Source: [Lactobacillus] timonensis (GTDB taxonomy: Bacteria; Bacillota; Bacilli; Lactobacillales; Lactobacillaceae). Taken from it: 64,000 nt of DNA. This document shows positions 38,533-51,052 of this stretch, one piece after another; position 1 is the first letter of the stretch; each line of letters opens with the position of its first letter. The notes under the pieces were generated by a model that saw only the letters and a list, made by a program, of their open reading frames with translations, did no database searches and was not told the origin of the DNA. The stretch is taken from the NCBI RefSeq assembly GCF_900240275.1, contig NZ_LT964761.1, positions 310,298-374,297 on the forward strand. Reading direction: 5' to 3'. The position numbers and the translations under genes are program-made.

Positions 38533-39489
38533 TTATTCTTGAGCAGCCATCCCACCGACAATTTCAGTGATTTCAGTGGTAATTGCCGCTTGCCGCGCAC
38601 GGTTATACTGCAACTGCAACGTTGAAATAATATCGTTGGCGTTGTCAGAGGCAGACCGCATCGCATTAGCACTGGAGGCATGTTCAGACGTTTTCGCATC
38701 CAAAATAGCCCCGTAGATCGAACTGTTACAGTACTGGGGAACCAGAACCTTAATTAACTCGCTCGCAGAAGGATACAACTCCGTCCCGTTGCTCGTCTTA
38801 AATTCAGTATTGGTTTCCTTCTTGTTCTTTTCGTCAATACCCAGTGATTCCTTTGTAATTGGCAGCACTACCTTGGTAATGTTGCTGGAAGTGATCCGGT
38901 TAACGTAGTGACTGTAAGACATGTACAGCTGATCATAAACGCCATCAAAGTACATTTGGACACTCTGCGTCACAATTTTACGCACTTCAGCGTATTGCGG
39001 CACGTCATTGACACCATTGTACTCGTAGACAACGTTCATCCCGCGCTTTTTAAAGAACTCGGAACCCGTTTTCCCAATAGTCAGGAAGACAGTATTATCC
39101 TTTGTTAAATTATGTTGCTCCATCAAGTCTAGCGTAGCCTTAATAACGTTACTGTTATATGACCCTACTAGTCCCCGGTCAGAAGTAACGACCAGAATTC
39201 CAGTCTTTTGAACCTTCCGACCATGAAAAAGCTGGTTAACAAGACTGAGCTCAGACACGTCAGTCCCCTGCTCATTATCCTTGTTCTTTTTTGCTAGTGC
39301 GGCATAGTGCGATTCAACCAGGCTGACCAACAGCGATTTTACTTTGGCCGCGTATACTTCATACGTTTTTGTGTGGTGCTGAATTTGGTTTAACTTGGAA
39401 GTTGAAACCATCTGCATAGCCGTCGTGATCTGACGCGTACTGCGTGTGGATTCAAGCTTATGCTTTACAGCAGCTAATGATGCAGGCAC
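38533..39489 (-). CDS. atpG: ATP synthase gamma subunit
   Basis: A 318-residue central rotor shaft. The N-terminal helix (KHKLESTRSTRQITTAMQMVSTSKL) and C-terminal helix ending in AAITTEITEIVGG form the coiled coil inside the alpha3beta3 head. Conserved TSDRGLVGSYNSNVIKA is at about 105. Start is GTG with GGATGG upstream. Slightly longer than B. subtilis, due to an insertion around residues 190-230. Confidence 0.95.
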   Translation of the reverse strand: MPASLAAVKHKLESTRSTRQITTAMQMVSTSKLNQIQHHTKTYEVYAAKVKSLLVSLVESHYAALAKKNKDNEQGTDVSELSLVNQLFHGRKVQKTGILVVTSDRGLVGSYNSNVIKATLDLMEQHNLTKDNTVFLTIGKTGSEFFKKRGMNVVYEYNGVNDVPQYAEVRKIVTQSVQMYFDGVYDQLYMSYSHYVNRITSSNITKVVLPITKESLGIDEKNKKETNTEFKTSNGTELYPSASELIKVLVPQYCNSSIYGAILDAKTSEHASSANAMRSASDNANDIISTLQLQYNRARQAAITTEITEIVGGMAAQE

Positions 39490-39518
39490 TAACTGTCACC
39501 ATCCTTTCCTGGTTGATT

Positions 39519-41096
<1,578 letters not shown>

Positions 41097-41102
41097 TCAT
41101 TA

Positions 41103-41654
41103 TCAAACATCTTTATTAACCAGCAACCGACGAATTTGTTCAATCTTGGTGCGAACACTCCCGTCAAGGGTTTGGTTCGCCGTTTTAACAATCACTCCGC
41201 CGAGAATTGAAGGATCCACACTGTCATTGAGGACCACTTCGGAAGCACCAAAGCGTTTTGCTAAGGCGCTGGACAATTCTTCTTTACGGGAGTCATCTAG
41301 TTGAACTGCAGTAACCACGTCGGCGTGCACCCGCTGGTAGTGGGCATCGTACCGCCGTTCAAACTCATCAATAATTGCGACCAAGTCATTCATACGCCCA
41401 TAGTCAAAAACCATCTGTACGAGGTTGGCGACCGGCTGGGCAGCACCACTTTTCAGGGCATCGACCAGCGGCTTCTTCTGGGCGGCAGTTAACTGAACCC
41501 CCATTAATGAAGGGACCAGCTGTGGATTGGCAGTGATCACCTGGCGAAGCGCCAGCAGTTCTTGATAAGTCGGGTCCAATTGACCGGCCTCGTCGACGAG
41601 CTCAAAGAGAGCCCGCGCGTAACGGCGGGCGACCGTTTTCTTATCAAGCTTCAT
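41103..41654 (-). CDS. atpH: ATP synthase delta subunit
   Basis: A 183-residue peripheral stalk subunit joining F1 to the b dimer. N-terminal helical domain ([18 protein letters not shown]) and C-terminal conserved [25 protein letters not shown] are both present. It overlaps atpF by 11 nt, indicating translational coupling. Confidence 0.96.
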   Translation of the reverse strand: MKLDKKTVARRYARALFELVDEAGQLDPTYQELLALRQVITANPQLVPSLMGVQLTAAQKKPLVDALKSGAAQPVANLVQMVFDYGRMNDLVAIIDEFERRYDAHYQRVHADVVTAVQLDDSRKEELSSALAKRFGASEVVLNDSVDPSILGGVIVKTANQTLDGSVRTKIEQIRRLLVNKDV

Positions 41655-42153
41655 GTTTTACCAGCCCTTCAATGTATGAATCAATCAATGCTTGTTGATC
41701 ATCAGCATTCAACTGCTTTTGAATCAGCTTAGAAGCAATCTCAACAGATAAGTTTGCTACGTCGTCCTTAGCACTGAGCAGCGCATCTTGACGAGCCTGT
41801 TCAGCGTCGATCGCTGCCTGTGCTTTGATGCTGGCAGCGTCGTTTTGGGCCGCTTCGACAATCTTAGTGCGTTGATTTTCACCAGATTTCTTAGCGTCAC
41901 TGACAATTTGTGCCGCTTCATGTTTGGAACCCTTCAGTTCAGCCTGCCGTTGGGCGGCTAATGCTGCGGCTTCCTTGCGGTTCTTTTGGGCACTATCAAT
42001 ATCGTTAGCAACCCGCTTTGCCCGCTTTTCCATCATCTGGGTGACTGGTTTCCAGGCAAAATGCCAAACCAGTGCAGCCAGGATAATGAACGAAATCAGG
42101 TAAAACAGCATATCGCCCACGTATAACTGATTGGACTCAGCTAAGACAAACAT
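41644..42153 (-). CDS. atpF: ATP synthase b subunit
   Basis: A 169-residue F0 stator. One N-terminal membrane helix (about 14-32) precedes a long charged coiled coil (35-160) that dimerises and reaches up to F1 via delta. GGAGG site before ATG; sits between atpE and atpH. Confidence 0.96.
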   Translation of the reverse strand: MFVLAESNQLYVGDMLFYLISFIILAALVWHFAWKPVTQMMEKRAKRVANDIDSAQKNRKEAAALAAQRQAELKGSKHEAAQIVSDAKKSGENQRTKIVEAAQNDAASIKAQAAIDAEQARQDALLSAKDDVANLSVEIASKLIQKQLNADDQQALIDSYIEGLVKHEA

Positions 42154-42206
42154 CTATTGACACCTCCTCCTGTTCAATGATTTGTCTTGAATTGAAAAAT
42201 TCAAGA

Positions 42207-42419
42207 TTACTTGTTCATGACCAGGAAGCTGACAACGATGGCCAGGATCGGAACGGCTTCGATAAGGCCGACACCGATGAACATAGTAGTACGAAGATCA
42301 CCAACGATTTCTGGCTGGCGAGCCATAGCGTCAATCGTGTGACTAATAACAATACTGTTACCGAAACCAGCGGCAATAGCAGCAAAAGCAGCTGCAAGTC
42401 CTGCAGAAATTGCACCCAT
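42207..42419 (-). CDS. atpE: ATP synthase c subunit
   Basis: A 70-residue hairpin of two membrane helices. The proton-binding Glu lies in [12 protein letters not shown] in the second helix. Start chosen at the ATG (42419) with AGGAGG upstream; a longer frame overlaps atpB and would add 19 residues unlike the family. Confidence 0.96.
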   Translation of the reverse strand: MGAISAGLAAAFAAIAAGFGNSIVISHTIDAMARQPEIVGDLRTTMFIGVGLIEAVPILAIVVSFLVMNK

Positions 42420-42465
42420 AATAAAAATCCTCCTAAAAATATGTGGTGAAGGTGTTGACCATAGA

Positions 42466-43176
42466 TTATTCGCCAACGACCTTCCGAGAAATATAAACCG
42501 ATGTTAATGTTACAAAGACATAAGCTTGAATGGCACCAATGAAGACCGAGAAGCCTTGCCATACCATTTCAATTGGCAGACTAACCAGGATGGTTGGTAC
42601 CCCGTGAGAAAAGGCCAACTGACCAAGCAGCTTCAAAAGCAATTCGCCTGAATAGATGTTCCCAAAAATACGAAGACCCAGCGTTAAGAAGTTACTGAAC
42701 TCTTCAATAAAGTTAATTGGCATCATAATTGCATTTGGTTGAACATAGCCCTTGAAGTACTCCTTGAGGCCCCGGTGAGTCATCCCCGCAAAGTGTGATA
42801 ACAGGATCGCACTCATGGAGAAGGTTAACGTGATCACGGGGTCAGCAGTTGGACTTCTGACTAATTCGTGACCACCCCAGCCAATCTGAACAAACAGCCC
42901 TAACTGGTTAGAGACAAACAGGAAAACGAACAGGATAAAGATAAAGAATTCAAAGAACCCTGCTGTATCCGCAGTAAATTGTCCCCGCACGATGGAATTA
43001 GTGAAGTCAATCAGCCATTCCAGTGCGTTTTGTCCACCCTTCGGCTTCATTGTGACGTGCCGTGATAGTGCAAACATCAAGAAGAAGACGACCACGCAGA
43101 CAACGATACAGGAAATGACGTTTGTCCAGTTGAAATTTAGGCCAAAAAGCTTAAAGGTATAAGCATCACCGCCCAT
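42466..43176 (-). CDS. atpB: ATP synthase a subunit
   Basis: A 236-residue F0 subunit with about five to six membrane helices. The essential Arg lies in [21 protein letters not shown] (about 165). First gene of the operon, after AGAGGTGG. No atpI lies upstream; a 200-nt leader and promoter region do. Confidence 0.97.
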   Translation of the reverse strand: MGGDAYTFKLFGLNFNWTNVISCIVVCVVVFFLMFALSRHVTMKPKGGQNALEWLIDFTNSIVRGQFTADTAGFFEFFIFILFVFLFVSNQLGLFVQIGWGGHELVRSPTADPVITLTFSMSAILLSHFAGMTHRGLKEYFKGYVQPNAIMMPINFIEEFSNFLTLGLRIFGNIYSGELLLKLLGQLAFSHGVPTILVSLPIEMVWQGFSVFIGAIQAYVFVTLTSVYISRKVVGE

Positions 43177-43263
43177 TTACATTCCACCTCTTTTCTTCAT
43201 AACAATAATAGTTGGTTTGTAATTTGGGACCAGCAAAGACCTGTCTTCCCAGTTACGCATAAT

Positions 43264-43323
43264 AATATACCATAGAACTGACGCGGGATAAAGCGCTGAT
43301 CCAAAAATATTTAAGCGTTTACA
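43264..43323 (-). promoter_or_regulatory. atp operon promoter with cre-like box
   Basis: Minus strand TGGTATATT is an extended -10 (hexamer 43264-43269) about 90 nt before atpB. Some 45 nt upstream, TGTAAACGCTTAA (43311-43323) resembles the CcpA cre consensus with one deviation. Carbon-dependent control of the operon is a possibility. Confidence 0.45.
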
Positions 43324-43370
43324 AATAGGACATTTGCTTATATTTATACAATCGGCGGACGCTTTTCTCG

Positions 43371-44117
43371 CTACGAACGTTCCCGCCACGAAATCAGCCA
43401 GGCAGTTACCGGTACGGCCAATAAAACCCCGATAAAAGACACCAAAACAATGATTATTTCACCCACGAAAACCTTATCATTAATTACCGTTAAAAACGGG
43501 TAACCTAGTCCTGCAAACCAGATGAATAAAGCTAGAAAACCACCAAAAAAACCAAAAAATAATGTATTTAAGGCGGTACCAATTATTTGCCGACCAATGT
43601 GGAGGCCGGCTTGAAAAAGTGAATTCTGCTTGGCCGGTAATTGTTCGTCAAGGATAGTCGCCATTCCTGCCGCGACAGAAATAGCGGCCTCGGCAATTGC
43701 CCCCAGTGAACATAAGCCAGCGACCATGACAGCCACTTGTGAGTATGAGACCCCGATTGCCAGCGACATTCCTTCTAACGCGTCGGTATCCTCAACACCA
43801 AACCCCGGGACATGCGCTGCATGTTCAACGAGGATAATTAAGCCGAACAAAACCAGAAAGACAATGATGGATGATAGAAATGACCTGCCAGCAACAAAGC
43901 TATCACTGACACCCAGCCAGATGGTCTGAGCCAGAATCAGCGTCCCTGCCAGCAAGGTGATCCACAGCGGCGATAGTCCCCAGGAAACCAGGACAATCGC
44001 AAAGAAAAGGCAGCAGAAATTTAATAAGAGACTCCAAAAAGCACTCCATCCTTGTCGTCCACCAACGATCACCATCAGTGCCAGCAAGACCAATGTTAGC
44101 AAACTAATCGTGCTCAT
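43371..44117 (-). CDS. YibE/F-like membrane protein (short)
   Basis: A 248-residue protein with about seven to eight hydrophobic segments, lacking a soluble extracytoplasmic domain. VEDTDALEGMSLAIGVSYSQVAVMVAGLCSLGAIAEAAISVAAGM is the recognisable YibE/F family core. It overlaps the longer partner gene by 14 nt, so the pair is co-translated. The family is of unknown function, possibly transport of a small solute. Confidence 0.8.
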   Translation of the reverse strand: MSTISLLTLVLLALMVIVGGRQGWSAFWSLLLNFCCLFFAIVLVSWGLSPLWITLLAGTLILAQTIWLGVSDSFVAGRSFLSSIIVFLVLFGLIILVEHAAHVPGFGVEDTDALEGMSLAIGVSYSQVAVMVAGLCSLGAIAEAAISVAAGMATILDEQLPAKQNSLFQAGLHIGRQIIGTALNTLFFGFFGGFLALFIWFAGLGYPFLTVINDKVFVGEIIIVLVSFIGVLLAVPVTAWLISWRERS

Positions 44118-45225
44118 TCAGCCAACCTCCTTCACCAATCATCGCCGCCATCAACCAGCTGGTCAACGGGATCGCCAGAATAATCCCAATCCCACAAACG
44201 AGGCTCTGCGTGATCCCCAGACTCATGGTCATCGAAAAAGTGTAGCCCCAGGAATTGCCATTGCACAGAAATAAGACGCTGCTGGTGAGCATTTCTGCGG
44301 CAAAAATTAGCATCAAAACGTTGGCTAGTGGGCCCATGACCTGCTTGCCAACCTGTCGCCCTGCTCCTAATAGCTGGTGACGGGTCGCAGCTGGCTGCAG
44401 CCGTTTAACTTCAAAGAGAGTGGCCACAATATCGCTGCTAACGTCCATTACCGCTCCCAACGAGCCAAGAATAGTTTCGGCAATAAAGAGCGGTCGTTGG
44501 ACCTGAGTCACGTACATCATCGACTCAAAGTACAAGCCGCGTTCACGAGTAATGGTAATGAGAAGCCAGGACAGACTGACAGCCACAGTGGTGGCAGCCA
44601 ACGTTGCTAAAAAGGCAGCCAACATTTTGCGAGTCGGGCCCATTATGAGCAGCAGACTAATCACCGTGAAGGTCCCTGCTAACAAACTAAAGAGCAGTAA
44701 GACACCACGCCCCTGCCATTTCAGATCAAAGTTGATTGCCAATATGAACAGTGCCGTATTAGCAACCAAACTGGCCAGGGCTCGTAAGCCAGCAGACCCC
44801 ATCATCAATACCAGCATGGTCACAACCAACCACACCAGCATCACAATCACCACGTCACGTTTCATTCCGCTCACCATGGCCGACAATCGGCCCCTTTTGC
44901 CCGCTAGCTGACTCAAAAACACCTGGTTGCCCCGTTGATAACGTAACGACATTGTTTGAGAGACGGTGTAGTGGTTACGCACCACCAACGTGCGTCCGCG
45001 GTGTTTTGTGTTAAGCAGCCGGACCGTTAAACGCTGAGCAACTAGGTAGTCGGTATTTTTAAACTGATCCCGTTGGCGTTGCCGGCTGGTTGTATCCACC
45101 TTAGCAACGACTGCGACTGGTCGTGAATAGAGCCAAGCGTCATACTTGGTAAATAAGAAGAGTCCCATCCCAACCAGCAACATCACGCCTAGCCACAACC
45201 ACCATTGATATCCCTTTAACTTCAT
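44104..45225 (-). CDS. YibE/F-like membrane protein (long)
   Basis: A 373-residue protein with one N-terminal membrane segment, an extracytoplasmic region of about 100 residues (about 30-130), and then a polytopic C-terminal half with LGSLGAVMDVSSDIVATLFEVKR. The arrangement (long plus short paralogue) is how YibE/F genes usually occur in lactobacilli. CGAGGTGAG precedes the ATG. It lies between the upp terminator and the atp operon. Confidence 0.8.
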   Translation of the reverse strand: MKLKGYQWWLWLGVMLLVGMGLFLFTKYDAWLYSRPVAVVAKVDTTSRQRQRDQFKNTDYLVAQRLTVRLLNTKHRGRTLVVRNHYTVSQTMSLRYQRGNQVFLSQLAGKRGRLSAMVSGMKRDVVIVMLVWLVVTMLVLMMGSAGLRALASLVANTALFILAINFDLKWQGRGVLLLFSLLAGTFTVISLLLIMGPTRKMLAAFLATLAATTVAVSLSWLLITITRERGLYFESMMYVTQVQRPLFIAETILGSLGAVMDVSSDIVATLFEVKRLQPAATRHQLLGAGRQVGKQVMGPLANVLMLIFAAEMLTSSVLFLCNGNSWGYTFSMTMSLGITQSLVCGIGIILAIPLTSWLMAAMIGEGGWLNEHD

Positions 45226-45250
45226 GCTTTACTCACCTCGCTTAATTAAA

Positions 45251-45277
45251 AGAAAAAACCGCGACAACTGTCACGGT
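45251..45277 (-). terminator. upp terminator
   Basis: Stem ACCGTGACA / TGTCGCGGT (45269-45277, 45258-45266, one wobble) is followed on the minus strand by six T, 18 nt past the upp stop. Confidence 0.75.
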
Positions 45278-45295
45278 CGTTGAATGGTTTCAAAT

Positions 45296-45931
45296 TTACT
45301 TGGTACCGAAGAGACGGTCACCCGCGTCACCCAGTCCAGGAACGATGTAACCATCCTTGTTCAGGTGGTCATCAAGGGCACATGTGTAGAGGTCAACATC
45401 CGGGTAAGCGTCCCGAAAGGCCTTAACACCTTCTGGTGCGGAAACAAGGCAGGCAAACTTCATATTCTTTGGCTCGCACCCGCGTTTAACCAGGGCGCCG
45501 ACTGCATCAATCGCGGAACCACCGGTAGCCAACATTGGGTCCACGATGAAAATCTGCCGCTCAGTAATATCATTGGGCAGCTTGACAAAGTATTCGTGAG
45601 GCTGCAGAGTCTCTTCGTCACGGTACATCCCGATGAAGCCGATCTTTGCTGCCGGAATGAGGTCGGTAATGCCATCAACCATTCCCAAACCAGCACGCAG
45701 GATTGGTACAATGGCGACCTTCTTGCCAGCCAGTTCCTTTTGGGTTGTCTTACCCATCGGTGTTTCGATTTCAACATCCTTCACCGGCATGTCACGTGAA
45801 ACTTCGTAAGCCATCAGCGTGGCGATTTCCCGGACGGTTTCCCGGAAAAACTTGGTACCCACGTGCTTATCACGGATCATTGTCAACTTATGCTGGATCA
45901 GTGGGTGATCCAAAACTTCAAATTTACCCAT
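45296..45931 (-). CDS. upp: Uracil phosphoribosyltransferase
   Basis: A 211-residue salvage enzyme that makes UMP from uracil and PRPP. The PRPP loop [15 protein letters not shown] is near residue 132; the base-contact [12 protein letters not shown] is at the C-terminus. The length is typical. ATG with a nearby AGGAAGG-like site. It lies 65 nt downstream of glyA, with no clear terminator between them. Confidence 0.97.
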   Translation of the reverse strand: MGKFEVLDHPLIQHKLTMIRDKHVGTKFFRETVREIATLMAYEVSRDMPVKDVEIETPMGKTTQKELAGKKVAIVPILRAGLGMVDGITDLIPAAKIGFIGMYRDEETLQPHEYFVKLPNDITERQIFIVDPMLATGGSAIDAVGALVKRGCEPKNMKFACLVSAPEGVKAFRDAYPDVDLYTCALDDHLNKDGYIVPGLGDAGDRLFGTK

Positions 45932-45996
45932 CGCAATCTTCGTCCTTCCCTATTTAAATCGTTCCTATTATAGCCATTAACTGCCCCGCCGTGCAA

Positions 45997-47232
45997 CTAG
46001 TCAAGTGGATGTTTTCTCGTCAGTTGCTGAACTTCACACCTCAACTCCGCTAGTAGCTCATCATCCAGCGGGTGGCGCAATGCTTGGCAGATGATGCGGG
46101 CCACCTGGCGGCTATCTTCTGCAGTAAAGCCACGACTAGTGATCGCCGGAGTGCCTAATCGCAACCCACTGGTCACAAAAGGACTCTGCGGGTCATTAGC
46201 AATCCCCTCTTTATTAGTGGTGATATTAATGGAGTCCAGCAATGACTGGGCATCTTTGCCCGTCAAACCAGTCGCGGTCAGGTCCAACACCAGCAGGTGG
46301 TTAACCGTCCCGCCAGAAACGATGCGGACTTGGTCATCAGCAGCAAACACGTCAGCCATTGCCGATGCGTTGGTGACCACCTGACCAATGTAGGTATGAA
46401 AAGCTGGCTGAAGATCTTCATACAACGCCTGCGCCTTAGCCGCAATCACGTGTTCAAGCGGCCCGCCCTGTATTCCGGGGAAAACTGTCGAATTGATCTT
46501 CTTTCCCAGCCGTGAATCGCGGGAAAGGATCATTCCCCCACGTGGCCCGCGGAGCGTCTTATGAGTAGTGGTAGTAACCACGTCGGCAACTGGCACAGGG
46601 TTGGGGTGGTAGCCGGTAGCAACCAGTCCCGCAATATGGGCCATATCAACCATTAAATAGGCCCCAACTTCATCAGCAATATTCCGAAACTGCTGCCAGT
46701 CAATCTCCTGGCTATAAGCCGAGGCCCCGGCCACAATTAGTTGTGGTTTAACCCGCCGAGCCTGCTCACGAATTGCTTGATAGTTAAGCTGTTCACTTTT
46801 TGGATCCAACCCATAACCAACCGAGTGGTAAAGCTTGCCACTGAAGTTGACCGTCGAACCATGTGACAGGTGCCCGCCAGCAGACATCCCCATCCCCATG
46901 ATCGTGTCTCCAGGTTTCAGTAAAGCAGCATAAACCGCCATGTTAGCCTGCGACCCAGAGTGCGGTTGAACGTTCACGTAAGTTGCGCCAAACAGCTTCT
47001 TCGCGTGGTCGATGGCTAATTGCTCCACCTGGTCCACTTCCCGACAACCACCGTAGTAACGGTGTCCGGGATAGCCTTCAGCGTACTTATTGGTCAGTAC
47101 TGACCCCTGAGCTTCTCGGACCGCCTTTGAGACAATGTTTTCAGACGCGATCAACTCAATTGTTTCTTGCTGCCGCTCTTCTTCGCCCGCGATTGCCCGC
47201 CAAAGCTGCGGGTCTTTACCAGCATAGTTCAT
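45997..47232 (-). CDS. glyA: Serine hydroxymethyltransferase
   Basis: The 411-residue PLP enzyme interconverts serine and glycine with tetrahydrofolate, the main one-carbon source. The PLP lysine motif [14 protein letters not shown] is at about residue 225; [13 protein letters not shown] is near 55. AAAGGAGG precedes the ATG at 47232; the longer frame to 47274 is unlikely. Confidence 0.97.
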   Translation of the reverse strand: MNYAGKDPQLWRAIAGEEERQQETIELIASENIVSKAVREAQGSVLTNKYAEGYPGHRYYGGCREVDQVEQLAIDHAKKLFGATYVNVQPHSGSQANMAVYAALLKPGDTIMGMGMSAGGHLSHGSTVNFSGKLYHSVGYGLDPKSEQLNYQAIREQARRVKPQLIVAGASAYSQEIDWQQFRNIADEVGAYLMVDMAHIAGLVATGYHPNPVPVADVVTTTTHKTLRGPRGGMILSRDSRLGKKINSTVFPGIQGGPLEHVIAAKAQALYEDLQPAFHTYIGQVVTNASAMADVFAADDQVRIVSGGTVNHLLVLDLTATGLTGKDAQSLLDSINITTNKEGIANDPQSPFVTSGLRLGTPAITSRGFTAEDSRQVARIICQALRHPLDDELLAELRCEVQQLTRKHPLD

Positions 47233-47291
47233 CGAAAGGACCTCCTTTGTTGCCAGACAACTTATTACCAACATTTTATCACAGACAAAGA

Positions 47292-47322
47292 GACAGGCAG
47301 TGGAATGATCCCACTACCTGTC
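47292..47322 (-). terminator. Terminator of the tdk-prfA-prmC-tsaC operon
   Basis: A 12-bp stem (GACAGG.AGTGG with CCACT.CCTGTC, one wobble) lies 25 nt after the tsaC stop. A short T tract (CTCTTTG) follows on the minus strand. Confidence 0.65.
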
Positions 47323-47344
47323 TTCATTACTAACTATTTATTAA

Positions 47345-48382
47345 TTAGGACTTGTCAACCGCCAAAAAGTGGACCCCACCAGCTGACTTATTAAGTCGGT
47401 TCATGTAGGCCTCCCCCAGTCCCTCGGCAGGGAAAGCCTGGCAGACAATGGCCTTCACGTTCTGCTCGTCATCGAACTCCCGCAGACCATCAAAGAGGCG
47501 GGCACTAGCGTCCTTAACACCATTTCCCAGCGAGAACTGGCTAGCATTCATCGGCAGGCTAGCATTTTGCAGGACTTTTTCTTCCGCCATTATACCAACG
47601 TCAAATGGCTGTTGTTGAACCCACTCGATCACCTGGCCCCAGTCTGTCCCCGAATCAACGATGTAAACCTGCGCAGCTGGTGCGTAGTGCTTATACTTCA
47701 TTCCCGGTGCCTTGGGCGTTTCGTTTTTACCAACATGGTGGTGGTTAAGGTCAATCGAACCGATGACCGCTTCGATCTGTTCCTTAGTCACTGCCCCTGG
47801 TCGTAAAATCACAGGATGGTCACCCGACATGTCCAAAACAGTCGATTCCACCCCAACCCGCGTTGGGCCATTATCGAGGATCCCGGCAATTTTGCCGTGA
47901 AGGTCATGATAAACATGTTGAGCCGTCGTCGGGCTCGGCTTTCCCGACGTGTTGGCAGACGGTCCCACCAACGGCACTCCTGCCCGCTTAATCAAGTCGA
48001 GCGTCGGTTGGCAGTCAGGAAAACGAAAGGCCGCCGTCTTTAGGCCGCCAGTAACCGTTTTAGAAAGCGAATGCGGCTTAATTTTAAAAATCATCGTTAA
48101 CGAACCAGGCCAGAAATGATCCATCAGCTTGTAGGCCTTATCCGGGATATGGGCCGCGTACTTCTCGGCCATTTCCCGTGAAGCAATGTGAACGATCAGC
48201 GGGTTGTCGCTTGGCCGTCCCTTAGCCAGGTAAACCTGCTTAACCGCTTGTTCGTTAGTAGCGTCAGCACCCAGGCCATAGACAGTCTCCGTCGGAAAAG
48301 ATACCAGGTGTCCCTGCTGGATTTCCTGCGCCGCGGCGTCAATTTCATCTAACTGGAAAATTCGGGTATCAAAGTGTTGCAA
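47345..48382 (-). CDS. L-threonylcarbamoyladenylate synthase (Sua5/YwlC type)
   Basis: The 345-residue enzyme makes the threonylcarbamoyl-AMP used for t6A37 in tRNA. The N-terminal YrdC domain shows FPTETVYGLGADATNEQAV and KGRPSDNPLIVHIA, and the C-terminal Sua5 domain is present (long form). GAGGAG lies 7 nt before a TTG at 48382; upstream ATG codons in the longer frame overlap the end of prmC and lack a site. It forms an operon with prmC, prfA and tdk. Confidence 0.9.
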   Translation of the reverse strand: MQHFDTRIFQLDEIDAAAQEIQQGHLVSFPTETVYGLGADATNEQAVKQVYLAKGRPSDNPLIVHIASREMAEKYAAHIPDKAYKLMDHFWPGSLTMIFKIKPHSLSKTVTGGLKTAAFRFPDCQPTLDLIKRAGVPLVGPSANTSGKPSPTTAQHVYHDLHGKIAGILDNGPTRVGVESTVLDMSGDHPVILRPGAVTKEQIEAVIGSIDLNHHHVGKNETPKAPGMKYKHYAPAAQVYIVDSGTDWGQVIEWVQQQPFDVGIMAEEKVLQNASLPMNASQFSLGNGVKDASARLFDGLREFDDEQNVKAIVCQAFPAEGLGEAYMNRLNKSAGGVHFLAVDKS

Positions 48383-48396
48383 TTTAGGTCTCCTCA

Positions 48397-49242
48397 TTAA
48401 CCACATATTCTAATCATCCTCATCCGGTCCGCAATATCGTGCTTGGTAGTCAGCCGTTTTTGGGGCAGCTTGTCTTTAGCCAGTTTCGTAATCGCTTTTT
48501 CCTGGTCGTAGCCAGTTTCACCATAAAGTTTACCACCAGGTTTGAGGTGGGGTGACAGTTCATCAAAGAGTCGCCGGTAAAAACCGAGACCGTCACTGCC
48601 AGCAAACAGCGCCAGACTGGGTTCATAATCACGAACTGCTTCGTCCAGTTCATCAACGGCAGTTGTTGCCACGTAGGGCGGGTTAGTAACAATCAAGTCA
48701 AATTTTTGATTGCCGAGACCGTCAAATAAGTCGCTAACTACTAAGCGACCGCTAGCACCGTGGAGCACCTGATTGGCCTTGGCCACCCGCAGCGCGTCCG
48801 GTGAAATATCGCTCATCGTCAACTGCCAATTTGGCCGTTCATTCGCCAGGGTAATGCCAATCACCCCGCTGCCAGTCCCTAAGTCTAAGACTGACAGCTG
48901 CTGGTCAGCTGGATTATCGTGCAAAACCCAGTCCACTAGTTCCTCGGTCTCGCTTTCCGGGATGAGAACACTGCGCGACACAATAAAGGTCCGCCCGTAA
49001 AAGGGTGCCCGGCCGACAACGTACTGCGGTGGCTCGTAACTAGCAACCCGGTCGATGGCCATCCGAAACCTCTTCAGCTCATCTTTACTCATGATTTCGC
49101 GGTTGTGGGATAACCGGTCTGCCGGGGTCCAATCATGCATCATTTCCAGGACGAAATTGACCGCATCCGGATCAATCCGCCGCTCTTCCAGCATTCTCTT
49201 CGCTCCCCGCTGAGCCTGGAAATAAGTCAGCTCGCTATTCAT
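48397..49242 (-). CDS. prmC: Release factor glutamine methyltransferase PrmC
   Basis: A 281-residue SAM-dependent methyltransferase that modifies the GGQ glutamine of release factors. The SAM motif [16 protein letters not shown] is near residue 112 and the substrate-Gln motif VTNPPYV near 178. It overlaps the prfA 3' end by 8 nt, so it is coupled to its substrate's gene. Confidence 0.95.
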   Translation of the reverse strand: MNSELTYFQAQRGAKRMLEERRIDPDAVNFVLEMMHDWTPADRLSHNREIMSKDELKRFRMAIDRVASYEPPQYVVGRAPFYGRTFIVSRSVLIPESETEELVDWVLHDNPADQQLSVLDLGTGSGVIGITLANERPNWQLTMSDISPDALRVAKANQVLHGASGRLVVSDLFDGLGNQKFDLIVTNPPYVATTAVDELDEAVRDYEPSLALFAGSDGLGFYRRLFDELSPHLKPGGKLYGETGYDQEKAITKLAKDKLPQKRLTTKHDIADRMRMIRICG

Positions 49243-50323
49243 TGCGCAGCTGCTCTAATTTCTTCGTCTGGTCGGCGATGATCAATGCGTCGATAATTTC
49301 ATCAAGCTCCCCGGCCATGATCCGGTCCAACTTGTTTAAGGTCAGGCCAATCCGGTGGTCAGTCACCCGGTTTTGCGGGTAGTTGTACGTCCGGATCCGC
49401 TCCGAGCGATCACCAGTCCCGATGGCGTCCTTTCGCTGTTGGTTATAGGCGTTCTCTTCTTTTTGTTGGTAGTAGTCGTAAACCCGCGCCTTCAGAATTC
49501 GCATCGCCTTCGCCCGGTTCTGCTGCTGGGAACGTTCATCCTGCATGGCAACGACAATACCGGTTGGCTCGTGAGTCATCCGTACTGCCGAACTGGTCTT
49601 GTTAACGTGCTGACCACCAGCACCAGATGAGCGGTAAACGTCCACCCGGATATCCTTGGGATCCAGAGTAATATCAACGTCTTCGGCTTCCGGCATGACA
49701 CCGACCGTTGCCGTGGAAGTGTGGACCCGGCCCGCCGATTCAGTTACTGGTACCCGTTGAACCCGGTGGGCACCATTTTCAAACTTCAGCTTTGAGTAGA
49801 CTTTATCACCGGTGATCATCAGGACAATTTCCTTAAAACCACCCACTTCGGTTGGGCTTTCGTCAACGACTGATACGTGCCAGCCCTGGCTTTCGGCGTA
49901 GTGTAAGTACATGTTGTACAAATCGGCTGCAAATAATGATGCTTCATCCCCACCAGCAGCCCCACGAATTTCCATGATGATGTTCTTATCATCGTTCGGG
50001 TCCTTCGGCAAAACAAGGACAAGCAGTTCCTGCTCTAGTTTTTCCTTCTCTTCCTGTGCGTCGGTCAATTCTTCCTTCGTCAGGTCGCGGAGGTCCTCGT
50101 CATCGGTCTCGTTCAAAAGGTCGGTATCGTCCTTGATAGTCTTGACTGTCTTTTGGTACTGCTTATATTTTTCAACCGTTTCCCGCAGCTGGCCTTCTTC
50201 CTTTGACAGCTTCATGAACCGCGGAGTATCGGCAATGACTTCCGGGTCGGAAATCATTTCGTTCAGCTCATCATAGCGGTCAACAACCGCCTGGAGCTTA
50301 TCAAAAATCTTGTCCATTTCCAT
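49235..50323 (-). CDS. prfA: Peptide chain release factor 1
   Basis: A 362-residue RF1 terminates translation at UAA and UAG. The GGQ motif [16 protein letters not shown] is at about residue 228. It starts directly after the tdk stop (no gap), and its end overlaps prmC. RF1 competes at the in-frame TAG codons seen in the window. Confidence 0.97.
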   Translation of the reverse strand: MEMDKIFDKLQAVVDRYDELNEMISDPEVIADTPRFMKLSKEEGQLRETVEKYKQYQKTVKTIKDDTDLLNETDDEDLRDLTKEELTDAQEEKEKLEQELLVLVLPKDPNDDKNIIMEIRGAAGGDEASLFAADLYNMYLHYAESQGWHVSVVDESPTEVGGFKEIVLMITGDKVYSKLKFENGAHRVQRVPVTESAGRVHTSTATVGVMPEAEDVDITLDPKDIRVDVYRSSGAGGQHVNKTSSAVRMTHEPTGIVVAMQDERSQQQNRAKAMRILKARVYDYYQQKEENAYNQQRKDAIGTGDRSERIRTYNYPQNRVTDHRIGLTLNKLDRIMAGELDEIIDALIIADQTKKLEQLRNE

Positions 50324-50908
50324 TTATTTTTCCAGTCCTTTCAGCAATGGGTGAAAGTAGTGCTTCCGGCAAACCGGATAATACGACTCGTTGCCACCAA
50401 TTTGCACCTGTTCGCCCTCGTACACCGGTCGGTCATCATGAATTCGCAAGTTCATCGTCGCCTTGTGGGGGCAGAACCAGCAAATTGTTTTCATTTCTTC
50501 GATTTTATCGGCATAGATTAAGAGGTACTTGGATCCTTCAAAAAGCTCGTTTTTAAAGTCGTTTTTCAAGCCAAAGGTCATCACCGGAATGTTGAGTTCG
50601 TCAACTATTCGCGTCAGCTGCAAGACGTGTTCCTTGGTCAAAAACTGGGCTTCGTCAATCAGGACGCAGTAGACCCGGTGATCCAACTGCTTAACCATTT
50701 GGTAGATATTGGTGTCATGCATCACCGGAGTGACCTTGCGGGTCAACCCAATCCGGCTGGCGATGATTCCCCGCCCCGACCGGGTATCGACCCCGCTCGT
50801 CAGCAATTCTACCGGCTTTCCCTGTTCCTCATAATTATGGGCAACCTTTAAGATATCGATCGACTTGCCAGAATTCATCGCACCATACTTAAAAAACAGC
50901 TGGGCCAA
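50324..50908 (-). CDS. tdk: Thymidine kinase
   Basis: A 194-residue type II thymidine kinase for thymidine salvage. The P-loop YGAMNSGKS is at the N-terminus, DEAQFL at about 88, and zinc-binding Cys motifs CWFCPHK and PVCRKHY at the end. A TATAAT-like -10 lies upstream at 50943-50948. First gene of the tdk-prfA-prmC-tsaC operon. Confidence 0.96.
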   Translation of the reverse strand: MAQLFFKYGAMNSGKSIDILKVAHNYEEQGKPVELLTSGVDTRSGRGIIASRIGLTRKVTPVMHDTNIYQMVKQLDHRVYCVLIDEAQFLTKEHVLQLTRIVDELNIPVMTFGLKNDFKNELFEGSKYLLIYADKIEEMKTICWFCPHKATMNLRIHDDRPVYEGEQVQIGGNESYYPVCRKHYFHPLLKGLEK

Positions 50909-51052
50909 TCTACTCTCCCCCTCTTCATTGCATAGCAGATTAATTATAGTCGATTGCGGCGGTCTTGACCAGGGCGGCGATCAACTACTTTTCTTTTATC
51001 GGCAGAACGTTTAAAATTAACGCGATAAAATGATTTACGGAAGGAATTGAAA

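Noticed and set aside
43177-43389. A 70-residue minus-strand frame in the atpB leader
   Set aside because: It lies within the promoter/leader, is Lys/Ile rich without a good start or family likeness, and has no ribosome site.
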